A stretch of 57,100 nucleotides of DNA, from the NCBI GenBank assembly GCA_017473955.1, contig JAFUIK010000025.1:1-57100 (forward strand), in the 5' to 3' direction. This DNA is from Ruminococcus sp. Lineage in GTDB: Bacteria > Bacillota > Clostridia > Oscillospirales > Acutalibacteraceae. How positions within the stretch are numbered: the first letter of the stretch is position 1; every line of letters begins with the position of its first letter. The notes below the pieces were generated by a model. It saw only the letters and a program-made list of their open reading frames with translations, did no database searches and was not told where the DNA came from. Both the position numbers and the translations under genes were made by a program. Shown in pieces: positions 41,958 through 50,096 of the stretch.

Positions 41958-42656
41958 ATGTCAAGACAATTAACTGTTAACGATATTCTTAAGATGTTTT
42001 TGGCACATATTAAGCTTATCATCATAATGACGATTGTGGGAACGGTGCTATCTTATATTTATGTTTCATTCTTTGTAGCACCTACCTATACAGCGACTGC
42101 TTTGATTCTTGTACAAAACAACGCAGGGTTTTCTGATAGTAACGTTTCAACTTCTACGGGTGAAAACAACGAAGAGGTTGACACTACTGATATCACTCAG
42201 TCGGTTATGCTCGCAAACACCTGTACGGTTCTTTTTACAAAAGACCCTGATATGAAAAGCATAATCGAGGGCAATTCTGTTGCTATCACAGCAATCGAGG
42301 ACTCTTATTTCCTTGAAATCAGAGTTACGTCATTAGACCCGATTACTGCGGCAAATGTAGCCAATCAGGTAGCAGAGGAAGCTCCTACGGTATTCGCTAA
42401 GTACTTCGGTGAGGCTGGTAAGGTTGACACTGTCGATGAAGCATCAATCCCATCAAATCCTTCATCACCTAATGTTAAACAGTATGTTATGATTGGATTT
42501 TTAGGTGGGCTTGTTCTGGCATTAGCCGTGTCGTTCCTCATTGAAATTGTTGATACAACCGTTAAGCCTGAAGACGACCTTTATGAATTGTATGAAATTC
42601 CTGTTTTCGCAGAAATTGTTGATTTTGAAGTGGAAGGCGGTGCGAAGAAAAGATGA
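41958..42656 (+). CDS. CpsC/Wzz-type polysaccharide chain-length protein
   Basis: A 232-residue membrane protein. Two helices (about 15-37 and 175-196) flank an extracytosolic domain, as in Wzz/CpsC/YveK proteins that set polysaccharide length and activate a partner tyrosine kinase. The partner kinase gene overlaps its stop by four bases. No glycosyltransferase or polymerase genes are in the window, so the polysaccharide is unknown. The start follows AGGGGG. Confidence 0.85.
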   Translation: MSRQLTVNDILKMFLAHIKLIIIMTIVGTVLSYIYVSFFVAPTYTATALILVQNNAGFSDSNVSTSTGENNEEVDTTDITQSVMLANTCTVLFTKDPDMKSIIEGNSVAITAIEDSYFLEIRVTSLDPITAANVANQVAEEAPTVFAKYFGEAGKVDTVDEASIPSNPSSPNVKQYVMIGFLGGLVLALAVSFLIEIVDTTVKPEDDLYELYEIPVFAEIVDFEVEGGAKKR

Positions 42657-43372
42657 AACTGATTTCCAGAAAAAAACGCCTTGGTGCTTCTGAAAAAACA
42701 CGAAATATTATCAATAATGATAGTAAATTTGCTATCGTTGAAGGTTATAAATCAGCTCGTACAAGTCTTGTGTTCTCACTTGTTGCTGAGAATAACCCTT
42801 GCGTAGCCGTTACATCTTGGTCAAAGGGCGAGGGTAAAAGTACAGCTACAGTTAACCTTGCAATCTCATTTGCTAAGATGGGTAAGAGGGTGTTGCTTAT
42901 TGATACTGACCTTCGACGCCCTAATGTTCACAATCTCTTAAAGCTCAAGAATAACATCGGACTTTCTGAGGTTGTAGGCCAGTTTGCTGATTTTGAGGAC
43001 GTTGTTAATCGTTCTGTTGTTCCGTGTCTTGATGTTTTAACATCGGGTGCTGTTCCGCCGAATCCTTCTGAGCTCATTGGTTCAGCTCAGTTTTCTACCT
43101 TTATGAACCTTGCTAAGAATCAATATGACTACATTATTCTTGACACTCCGCCTATCGGTGTAGTTACAGATACACTTCTTCTTAAAGAGCATATTGCAGG
43201 ATATGTTCTTATCGTAAGAGAAAAAGTAACAACACACGGCGATATTGAGAAGGCTGTCCAGTCGTTAAAACTTGCTGATTCAAAGGTTCTTGGTTTCCTT
43301 AAGGTCGGCTGTTCGCTTCAGGACCGTAAGAAGTATAAAGGCCGCAACTACGGTTATTATAAGTATTACTAA
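42653..43372 (+). CDS. CpsD/CapB-type tyrosine kinase
   Basis: A 239-residue BY-kinase. Walker A is SKGEGKSTA near residue 60, the second Asp-containing Walker A' is LLIDTDLRRP near 83, and Walker B is YIILDTPP near 163. The C-terminus ends in a tyrosine cluster (YGYYKYY), the usual autophosphorylation site. It is activated by the CpsC-like protein encoded just upstream (four-base overlap). It controls exopolysaccharide export in relatives. A terminator follows. Confidence 0.9.
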   Translation: MKLISRKKRLGASEKTRNIINNDSKFAIVEGYKSARTSLVFSLVAENNPCVAVTSWSKGEGKSTATVNLAISFAKMGKRVLLIDTDLRRPNVHNLLKLKNNIGLSEVVGQFADFEDVVNRSVVPCLDVLTSGAVPPNPSELIGSAQFSTFMNLAKNQYDYIILDTPPIGVVTDTLLLKEHIAGYVLIVREKVTTHGDIEKAVQSLKLADSKVLGFLKVGCSLQDRKKYKGRNYGYYKYY

Positions 43373-43387
43373 GCTTGTTTTTTCTTC

Positions 43388-43416
43388 GAGGCTCGGATTA
43401 TCCGAGCCTCTTTTTT
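43388..43416 (+). terminator. Intrinsic terminator after the cps pair
   Basis: Ten-base-pair stem (43388-43397 with 43401-43410), TTA loop, six Ts. Confidence 0.92.
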
Positions 43417-43483
43417 GTATATTTTTCACTAAATTGTGCATAATATATAACGAATATCTTTTTGCAAGATTTTAAAATTGGTA

Positions 43484-43512
43484 TTGCAAAAAACACTTTT
43501 TAGGGTTATTAT
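43484..43512 (+). promoter_or_regulatory. Promoter of the aminotransferase gene
   Basis: TTGCAA (43484-43489), a 17-base spacer and TATTAT (43507-43512). Confidence 0.6.
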
Positions 43513-43563
43513 ATTAGATAGCAATTCGAAATTTTTGCAATTTTTAATAGAAGTTGGTGCAAA

Positions 43564-44841
43564 ATGTTATACAGAGAAATGAACACTGCCGAGCTTAAGT
43601 CAGAATACGAAAAACTTAATAAAGAGTATAATGACATTAAGGCTATGAACCTTTCACTCAATATGTCTAGAGGTGTGCCTTGTGCCGAACAGCTCGAAAT
43701 TTCCCGTTCAATGCTTGATATTATCAACAGCGATGCTGAATGTGTTACAGTTGATGGTCAGGATTGTCGTAACTATGGTATTATGGATGGTATCCCATCT
43801 TGCAAGAAGCTTATGGCTGACGTAATGGGAGTTACTCCTGATATGGTTATGGTTGGAGGAAACTCAAGCCTTAATATGATGTTTGATACTATTGCTTGCT
43901 TTATGACGGCATCCCCTGCAGAGGGTTGTGCGCCTTGGTATGAGGTCAAGAACAGAAAGTTCTTATGTCCTGTACCTGGTTATGACAGACATTTTGGTAT
44001 TACAGAATACTTTGGATTTGAGATGATTACAGTTCCTATGACTGAAAACGGCCCCGATATGGATGTTGTTGAAGAACTTGTTAAGGACGAATCTGTTAAA
44101 GGTATCTGGTGTGTTCCGAAGTATTCAAACCCACAGGGAATAACATATAGTGACGAAACAGTTAAGCGTTTTGCTAAGTTACAGCCTGCAGCTAAGGATT
44201 TTAAAATTATGTGGGATAACGCGTATGTTATTCATGACTTAACAGACGAAGAGGTTTCTCTCCTCAATATCTTTGATGAGTGTGAAAAAACAGGTAATAT
44301 TGACCTTCCGATTGAGTTCTGCTCAACATCTAAGATTACCTTCCCTGGTTCAGGTGTAGCTGCAATGGCAGCATCAAAGAACAATATGGATATCATAAAG
44401 AATAAGTACAAGTATCAGACAATTGGTTTTGATAAAATCAATATGCTACGTCATGTGAGATTTTTCGGTGATTTAGATGGCATGAAAGCTCATATGAAGA
44501 AGCACAAGGATATTTTAAAGCCACGTTTTGACCTTGTTGTTAATAAACTCAAGGAAGAACTCGAGCCTTATGGTATTGTGTCTTATGAAGTACCAAAGGG
44601 TGGTTACTTTGTAAGCGTTGATGTTATGGATGGCACAGCTAAGAAGGTTGTTGCTATGTGCAAGGATGCAGGTGTTATTTTAACAGGTGCAGGTGCAACA
44701 TATCCATATGGAAAAGACCCTAAGGACAGCAACATCCGTGTAGCTCCGACAGCCCCAAGTGTTAATGACCTTTCGAAGGCTATGGATGTTTTCACTGTAT
44801 GTGCAAAGCTTTGTGCTGTTGAGCATCTTTTGCAAGCTTGA
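43564..44841 (+). CDS. Class I aminotransferase, MocR-like aspartate aminotransferase type
   Basis: A 425-residue PLP enzyme without the N-terminal GntR domain of true MocR regulators. The PLP lysine is in STSKITFPGSG near residue 259, WDNAYVIHDL near 219 holds the cofactor Asp and Tyr, and the substrate-carboxylate Arg is in DSNIRVAPT near 391. Members of this subgroup (Aminotran_MocR family) act as aspartate aminotransferases, which is the best guess here. No clear Shine-Dalgarno sequence; the start follows GTTGGTGC. Confidence 0.85.
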   Translation: MLYREMNTAELKSEYEKLNKEYNDIKAMNLSLNMSRGVPCAEQLEISRSMLDIINSDAECVTVDGQDCRNYGIMDGIPSCKKLMADVMGVTPDMVMVGGNSSLNMMFDTIACFMTASPAEGCAPWYEVKNRKFLCPVPGYDRHFGITEYFGFEMITVPMTENGPDMDVVEELVKDESVKGIWCVPKYSNPQGITYSDETVKRFAKLQPAAKDFKIMWDNAYVIHDLTDEEVSLLNIFDECEKTGNIDLPIEFCSTSKITFPGSGVAAMAASKNNMDIIKNKYKYQTIGFDKINMLRHVRFFGDLDGMKAHMKKHKDILKPRFDLVVNKLKEELEPYGIVSYEVPKGGYFVSVDVMDGTAKKVVAMCKDAGVILTGAGATYPYGKDPKDSNIRVAPTAPSVNDLSKAMDVFTVCAKLCAVEHLLQA

Positions 44842-44876
44842 TATTAATTCTTCATTCGAATTAATATTTGTTTTTT
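44841..44876 (+). terminator. AT-rich intrinsic terminator after the aminotransferase gene
   Basis: Ten-base-pair stem (44841-44850 with 44858-44867), seven-base loop, and TTGTTTTTT. The core AATTC-N7-GAATT recurs elsewhere in the window. Confidence 0.6.
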
Positions 44877-44918
44877 GACAAAATTAAATAATAATCACAA
44901 AGATTTCACAATGTTTTG

Positions 44919-44947
44919 TTGACTTTTTGGTGAATAAAAAGTATAAT
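44919..44947 (+). promoter_or_regulatory. Promoter of secD-secF
   Basis: TTGACT (44919-44924), a 17-base spacer and TATAAT (44942-44947). Confidence 0.75.
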
Positions 44948-44948
44948 T

Positions 44949-44995
44949 ACTCTGTTATGGTTAAAAGTGTACACCGTAGCAGAGTTTTTATTTTT
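44949..44995 (+). promoter_or_regulatory. Dyad with T-tract in the secD leader
   Basis: Arms 44949-44960 and 44974-44985 pair over 12 positions (two G-T) and are followed by a T-rich run. It looks like an intrinsic terminator but lies directly after the -10 box. The predicted start point falls within the left arm, so it may be an operator or an attenuator for an earlier start. Confidence 0.45.
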
Positions 44996-45046
44996 ACAAA
45001 CTTTGCACCCGCTTTTGACAACACAAATTTAATGGAGGTCCAAGGC

Positions 45047-46402
45047 ATGAAAAGAATTCCAAAGCCTGTTTTCTTCATCACTGCTCTTCTGATTCTCCTG
45101 TTTGCTGCTTCTTCTATCTTCGGCGTATCTTATTACGACGGTGACATTGAGAAAACAGTAATCAAGGGCATCGATGACATTAGATGGGGAATTGACATCC
45201 GTGGCGGTGTTGAAGCTACATTCAAACCGGCTGACGACGTTGACGCCACAGATGAGCAGTTAGACTCTGCAAAAGCAATTATCGAAACCCGTATGGTTTC
45301 AAATGGTATCACTGATTACGAGCTTTATGCTGACTACAACAGTGATCGTATTATCGTACGTTTCCCTTGGAAAGAGGACGAAACAAACTTTGACCCTGTT
45401 AAGGCTATTGATGAGCTTGCAGCTACTGCAAAGCTCACATTCAGAGATGAGGCAGGCAACGTTTTAATGGACGGCTCTTCTGTTGCTAAGGCTGAGGCCG
45501 GTGTTAACACAGAGACAGGTTCTGCAGGTGAGTACCTCGTACTTTTAGACTTAACAGCTGACGGTGCTGAGATTTTCGCTGAAGCTACTAAAGCAAATTT
45601 AGGCAAATCTATTGGCATCTATATGGATGAAACTTTACTTTCTGCACCGGTTGTTGAAAACAACGAGAAGAACAAGAACGGTATCACAGGCGGTTCAGCT
45701 TCTATCATAGGTGACTTTACTGCTGAAGAAGCTACAAAGCTTGCTAACCAGATTAACGGTGGTGCACTTCCGTTTGCTCTTGAAACTGCATCATACGGTT
45801 CTATCAGCCCAACCCTTGGTCAGAACTCTTTAGTTGCTATGGGTTATGCAGCTATTATCGCTCTTATTCTCATTGCTATCTTTATGATTGCTATGTATAG
45901 AATCCCTGGCTTAGTTGCTGTTATCGCACTTTTAGGTCAGATGGGTCTTTCAATCGCTGCTATCACAAGGTTCTTCCCAGCATTTGATTCATTCACAATG
46001 ACACTTCCTGGTATTGCAGGTATTATCCTTTCTATCGGTATGGGTGTTGACGCTAACATCATCACTGCTGAGCGTATCAAGGATGAGTTTAAGTCAGGTA
46101 AGACTTTAGACGGTGCTATTGAAAAGGGTACTAAAAACTCACTCACAGCTATCATCGACGGTAATATGACTGTCGTTATCGTATCTGTTATCTTACTTCT
46201 CGTATTTGGTCCATCTAACATCCTTTCATGGTTGTTCGGTGCTTCAACAACAGGTACTATCTACGCATTCGGCTACACTCTCTTAATGGGTACAATTTCT
46301 AACTTCATTATGGGTGTATTCTTCTCAAGAGTTATGCTCAAGAGTATTGCTGGCTTTAAGTGCGTTCGTAAAAACTCTCTGTTCGGAGGTGCTAAAAAAT
46401 GA
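45047..46402 (+). CDS. secD: Protein translocase subunit SecD
   Basis: About 451 residues with an N-terminal helix, a large periplasm-side P1-like domain holding DIRGGVEATF near residue 48, and five C-terminal helices of the RND-like fold (GMGVDANIITAERIKDE near 340). With SecF it uses the ion gradient to help the Sec channel release exported proteins. The frame extends upstream to 44927, but the ATG at 45047 follows TGGAGG and directly precedes the first helix. It overlaps secF by four bases. Confidence 0.93.
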   Translation: MKRIPKPVFFITALLILLFAASSIFGVSYYDGDIEKTVIKGIDDIRWGIDIRGGVEATFKPADDVDATDEQLDSAKAIIETRMVSNGITDYELYADYNSDRIIVRFPWKEDETNFDPVKAIDELAATAKLTFRDEAGNVLMDGSSVAKAEAGVNTETGSAGEYLVLLDLTADGAEIFAEATKANLGKSIGIYMDETLLSAPVVENNEKNKNGITGGSASIIGDFTAEEATKLANQINGGALPFALETASYGSISPTLGQNSLVAMGYAAIIALILIAIFMIAMYRIPGLVAVIALLGQMGLSIAAITRFFPAFDSFTMTLPGIAGIILSIGMGVDANIITAERIKDEFKSGKTLDGAIEKGTKNSLTAIIDGNMTVVIVSVILLLVFGPSNILSWLFGASTTGTIYAFGYTLLMGTISNFIMGVFFSRVMLKSIAGFKCVRKNSLFGGAKK

Positions 46403-47334
46403 AAAAAGACTTAAACTTTATTGGTCGTAAGAAAATTTTCTTTGGCATCTCTTTAGCTATCATTTTGATTGGTATCATCTGCAACCTAATATTCGGTGTT
46501 ACTCTTGACATTCAGTTCAAGGGCGGTGCTATCATTTCATATAGCTTCACAGGTGATGTTGATGAGGCTGCTTTAAAGGATACTATCCAGAAAGCTACAC
46601 CTAACAACGTAGTTACATTCACAGTATCTAAAGATATTATGAATAATACTGAAACTGATGATGCTTATGTTATCGATATCAACTTCTCAGGTGAATCTGC
46701 TATCGACACAGCTACACAGCAAGCTATCACAACTGAGCTCACAGAAAAGTTCCCTGAGAACAACTTTGTATATCAGGAGTCAAGCTCCGTAGAAGCTTCT
46801 ATGGGTACAAAGTTCCTGCTTAAGTGTCTCACTGCGGTTCTCATCGCTTGTGTACTTATGGTGCTTTACGTTACTGTAAGATTTAAGATTATCGGCGGTC
46901 TTTCAGCCGGCGTTATGGCTCTCGTTGCACTTTTCCATGATGTAGCTATGATCTACTTTATGTACGTTATCTTCCGTATGCCAATCGACTCTAACTTTAT
47001 CGCAGTAGTACTTATGATTTTGGGTTACTCACTTAACGATACAATTGTTATCTACGACAGAGTAAGAGAAGAGAGAAAGCTCGCAGGCCCTAAGGCTGAC
47101 ATCGCTGAGGTGTTCAACCACAGTGCATCTTCTGTCTTAAAGCGTACTATCTGTACTTCTATCACAACACTTATTGCTATCGGAACAGTTTACGTTGTAG
47201 CTACTATTTTTGGTCTTGACTCGGTTCAGGGCTTCGCTCTTCCAATGATGATCGGTGTAATTTCAGGTTGTTATTCATCACTCTGTATCGCAGGTCCTCT
47301 TTGGGTTATGTGGCAGAAGAGAGAAAAGAAATAA
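46399..47334 (+). CDS. secF: Protein translocase subunit SecF
   Basis: A 311-residue partner of SecD, with six predicted helices and the signature GYSLNDTIVIYDRVREE near residue 213 that matches the SecD/SecF transmembrane motif. It starts in an ATGA overlap with secD. Separate secD and secF genes, not the fused secDF of Bacillus, are usual in Clostridia. A terminator-like hairpin lies 38 bases past the stop, inside the convergent DUF4363 gene. Confidence 0.94.
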   Translation: MKKDLNFIGRKKIFFGISLAIILIGIICNLIFGVTLDIQFKGGAIISYSFTGDVDEAALKDTIQKATPNNVVTFTVSKDIMNNTETDDAYVIDINFSGESAIDTATQQAITTELTEKFPENNFVYQESSSVEASMGTKFLLKCLTAVLIACVLMVLYVTVRFKIIGGLSAGVMALVALFHDVAMIYFMYVIFRMPIDSNFIAVVLMILGYSLNDTIVIYDRVREERKLAGPKADIAEVFNHSASSVLKRTICTSITTLIAIGTVYVVATIFGLDSVQGFALPMMIGVISGCYSSLCIAGPLWVMWQKREKK

Positions 47335-47352
47335 TTCTAAATTCGAATTATT
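47330..47352. repeat. AATAATTC/GAATTATT inverted repeat after secF
   Basis: Eight-base-pair arms (47330-47337 and 47345-47352) with a seven-base loop, overlapping the secF stop codon. No T-tract follows. Confidence 0.4.
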
Positions 47353-47731
47353 ATAAAATATTTTCTAAATCAGGCAGTTCGCTCTGTTTTAAACGGAGCA
47401 ACTGCCTTTTTGTTTTTTTAGACACCGATGTAAAGGTGTCTTTGTTTTTTTCTTCAGCACATTCTCTAAGCTTTGCAAGACTTTCGGTTATATTGTCAGC
47501 CTCTTTGTGTATCAGAAATATGTTGAGTGTTTTCTTTGATTTTTCCCAACTGTATTGTGTAGATTCAATTAACTCTGATGCTTTTTTAAATTCTCTACTA
47601 GAAATATATTTATCAGCTTTATCAATCAGTTGGGTATAATAATCACAGCTTTTATCAACAGTGATGTACTCTGTTGCTGAAATTACTCCGCATATTAATA
47701 ATAACGCAAGTGCAACCCATATTCGTTTCAT
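47351..47731 (-). CDS. DUF4363-family protein
   Basis: A 126-residue protein with an N-terminal signal or membrane helix (about 3-20) and a helical remainder rich in Lys and Glu. It matches the small DUF4363 family that is encoded beside DUF421 (YetF-like) in Clostridia. Its function is unknown; it may be an extracytosolic partner of the membrane protein. It starts in an ATGA overlap with the upstream gene. Its last 20 codons overlap the secF terminator hairpin on the other strand. Confidence 0.75.
   Translation of the reverse strand: MKRIWVALALLLICGVISATEYITVDKSCDYYTQLIDKADKYISSREFKKASELIESTQYSWEKSKKTLNIFLIHKEADNITESLAKLRECAEEKNKDTFTSVSKKTKRQLLRLKQSELPDLENIL
47372..47419 (+). terminator. 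Terminator of secD-secF inside the convergent DUF4363 gene
   Basis: Stem of 14 base pairs with one bulge: 47372-47379 with 47400-47407, and 47381-47386 with 47394-47399. A T-rich tract to about 47419 follows. It works on the plus strand, while the minus strand codes for the DUF4363 C-terminus. Confidence 0.8.
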
Positions 47732-48183
47732 TCACTTTCCTCCTGATTTTTTAATATACTGACACTGCCATTTGTTTCAACAATGCCGTATTTGATATCA
47801 CTAACGTCAAAAATCTCTTGTTGACGAAGCAGAGAGTACAAATCCTCGTAGCTGATTCTAAGTTTTTTAAGCTGTGGTTCCAGAATTTCGCCATCTTTAA
47901 TAATCACGATAGGATTACCACATATTATGTTTCGGAATTTCGAACTTTTGAGCATAAGAATGCTGACGATAATTTCAAGAGAAACCAACACCATAATAGG
48001 CAAAAATCCTGTGAACAGCGGTTGCTCTACGCTTTGCATAGGGATTGCTGCAATGTCAGAAATTATAAGCGTAATAACAAGCTCGGAAGTCTGCATATCG
48101 CTTACCTGACGCTTTCCCATAAGTCTTACGGCAAGAATAATAAATGCGTACAAAAGTGCAGTTCTTATAAGTATAACCAGCAT
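47728..48183 (-). CDS. DUF421 (YetF-like) membrane protein
   Basis: About 151 residues: three N-terminal helices followed by the YetF C-terminal domain (VIIKDGEI, and RISYEDLYSLLRQQEI near residue 105). The family is common in spore formers (YetF, YrbG, YkjA, YdfS, and others), some linked to spore germination or membrane functions, but its biochemistry is unknown. ATG 48183 has an AGGTGAT ribosome site; an in-frame TTG at 48228 does not. It forms an operon with DUF4363. Confidence 0.8.
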   Translation of the reverse strand: MLVILIRTALLYAFIILAVRLMGKRQVSDMQTSELVITLIISDIAAIPMQSVEQPLFTGFLPIMVLVSLEIIVSILMLKSSKFRNIICGNPIVIIKDGEILEPQLKKLRISYEDLYSLLRQQEIFDVSDIKYGIVETNGSVSILKNQEESE

Positions 48184-48254
48184 AATATCACCTGTTTTAG
48201 TGTGTGCAGGAATATTTTGCTTATTCAACTTACTTTTCTTGGTTTAAAAGTAAT

Positions 48255-48281
48255 AAAAATATGCAAAAATATGCATATTTT
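48255..48281. repeat. Tandem 10-base repeat fused to a 16-base palindrome
   Basis: AAAAATATGC occurs twice in tandem (48255-48274). The second copy forms the perfect palindrome AAAATATGCATATTTT (48266-48281). It lies in the divergent gap between DUF421 and hprK and may be an operator. Confidence 0.4.
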
Positions 48282-48303
48282 ACGCAAAATGTTCTTTTAT
48301 AGG

Positions 48304-48332
48304 TTTATAAAATAGTCATATAGGAGTATAAT
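48304..48332 (+). promoter_or_regulatory. Possible promoter of the hprK run
   Basis: TTTATA (48304-48309), a 17-base spacer and TATAAT (48327-48332), 61 bases before hprK. Confidence 0.5.
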
Positions 48333-48393
48333 TAAATCTGTATAAGTATACCTGTGAGTTAATATTATTTTTTATAAGAAAGTCGGTGCAGAT

Positions 48394-49359
48394 ATGAAAA
48401 GCGAATATAGTGTTTCTTTGAAAAGAATTATTGATGAAATCGGTTTAAAGCAATTTTATATGCCTAGTGACCCTGAGAATCTGTTTGTCTGCTCTAGCAG
48501 TATTGATAGACCGGGACTCCAGCTTGTCGGTCATCTTGATTATTTTGATGATACCCAGATAGTTGTTTTGGGTATGACAGAGTATTCTTTCCTAAAACAG
48601 CTCGATGAAGAGGAGAGAGTGAAGCATCTTGAACCAATTTTGTCCCGCAGACCTCCTGCTGTGATTATCGCACGCGATATCACCCCGACACAGGTTATGA
48701 TTAACTGTGCAAAGAAATACGAGGTTCCTATTTTAACAACTACTGATGATACATCTGCTTTAACCGCAGCGCTTGTTTCATTCTTAAACGTAGAGCTTGC
48801 ACCGCGTATCACGCGTCACGGTGTACTGGTTGAAGTTTACGGCGAAGGCTGTCTGCTTATCGGTAACAGTGGTGTTGGTAAGTCTGAAACAGCTATTGAG
48901 CTTATTAAGCGTGGTCATAGACTTATCGCTGATGATGCTGTTGAAATCAAGCGTGTTTCCAAGAAGTCGCTTGTTGGCTCATCTCCTGATAATATCCGTC
49001 ACTTTATCGAAGTTCGAGGTATCGGTATTATTAATGCTCGACGTATCTTTGGTATGGGTGCTGTTAAGATGAGCGAAAAGATTGATATGGTTATCAATAT
49101 GGAGCTTTGGGATTCCACAAAGGTGTACGACAGAATGGGCATGGATAACGAGTATATGGAGATACTCGGTATCGAGGTTCCTGTTGTTACTATCCCAGTA
49201 AAGCCGGGTCGTAACCTTGCTATCATTATTGAGGTTGCTGCTATGAACCAGCGTCAGAAGAAGATGGGCTATAACGGTGCCAGAGAGCTGTTACAGAATC
49301 TCGGTATGGATATCAGCCCTGATGATATCGGTAAAAAGAAAATTGAAACAAACTGGTGA
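48394..49359 (+). CDS. hprK: HPr kinase/phosphorylase
   Basis: A 321-residue enzyme that phosphorylates and dephosphorylates Ser46 of HPr for carbon catabolite control. Walker A GNSGVGKSETA lies near residue 155, and the HprK signature EVRGIGIINARRIFG near 207. The N-terminal domain is typical. It heads a long co-directional run through nadK. The ribosome site is weak (GTCGGTG). The PHP gene begins four bases after its stop. Confidence 0.95.
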   Translation: MKSEYSVSLKRIIDEIGLKQFYMPSDPENLFVCSSSIDRPGLQLVGHLDYFDDTQIVVLGMTEYSFLKQLDEEERVKHLEPILSRRPPAVIIARDITPTQVMINCAKKYEVPILTTTDDTSALTAALVSFLNVELAPRITRHGVLVEVYGEGCLLIGNSGVGKSETAIELIKRGHRLIADDAVEIKRVSKKSLVGSSPDNIRHFIEVRGIGIINARRIFGMGAVKMSEKIDMVINMELWDSTKVYDRMGMDNEYMEILGIEVPVVTIPVKPGRNLAIIIEVAAMNQRQKKMGYNGARELLQNLGMDISPDDIGKKKIETNW

Positions 49360-49363
49360 TTTA

Positions 49364-50086
49364 ATGAATATTATTGCAGATTTACACACACATACAGTAG
49401 CCTCAACTCATGCGTATTCAACCATTACCGAAATGGTAAGTGCGGCTAAAGAGAAGGGGTTGTTCGCGTTAGGTGTTACTGACCATAGTATGACTATGAT
49501 TGGTGCCCCTGATGAGATTTATTTTCGTAATTTACACGTGCTTGGCGAATATATCGACGGTATAAGAGTTTTAAAAGGCATAGAGGCTAATATCGCTAAC
49601 TTTAACGGCGAACTTGATGCTGACGATAAGCTTTTAAAGCATCTGGAGTGGGTAGTAGCATCACTTCATTCAATTACTATTGATGATGGCGAGCCAAATG
49701 TTGAAAAATGTACAGCAGCTTATCTCGGCGTTTGCGATAACCCATATGTAAACGTAATTGGGCACTCAGGCTCTGATTACTACGCATACGACTATGAAAC
49801 TGTTATTAAGCGTTGTGCCCAGACTTCGACTCTTGTTGAAATCAACAGTTCCGCTATGCGTAATGGCAGAAGCAATGTTGAAAATTGCATCAAGATTGCT
49901 AAGCTTTGTATGAAACACAACGCCAGGGTTGTTGTTGACAGCGATGCTCACATCCTGACTGACGTTGCTAATGTACCCGAAGCTGTCAAAATGCTTGAGA
50001 GCATAGGCTTCCCAGAGGAGCTTGTTGTTAATTCAAGTGTTCATAACCTCAAGGAGTATTTCAAAGAGAAAAACATTTCATTCTAA
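49364..50086 (+). CDS. PHP-domain phosphatase, YcdX-like
   Basis: About 240 residues of the polymerase-and-histidinol-phosphatase fold. The metal motifs DLHTHT (residues 6-11) and GVTDHS near 41, the GIEAN stretch near 72, and SDAH near 194 are intact. YcdX-type members are trinuclear-zinc phosphatases; the substrate is unknown. The frame opens inside hprK at 49277, but ATG 49364 fits the domain start and has a GGTGAT site. It is tightly linked to hprK and murB. Confidence 0.85.
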   Translation: MNIIADLHTHTVASTHAYSTITEMVSAAKEKGLFALGVTDHSMTMIGAPDEIYFRNLHVLGEYIDGIRVLKGIEANIANFNGELDADDKLLKHLEWVVASLHSITIDDGEPNVEKCTAAYLGVCDNPYVNVIGHSGSDYYAYDYETVIKRCAQTSTLVEINSSAMRNGRSNVENCIKIAKLCMKHNARVVVDSDAHILTDVANVPEAVKMLESIGFPEELVVNSSVHNLKEYFKEKNISF

Positions 50087-50096
50087 CGGAGGATAT

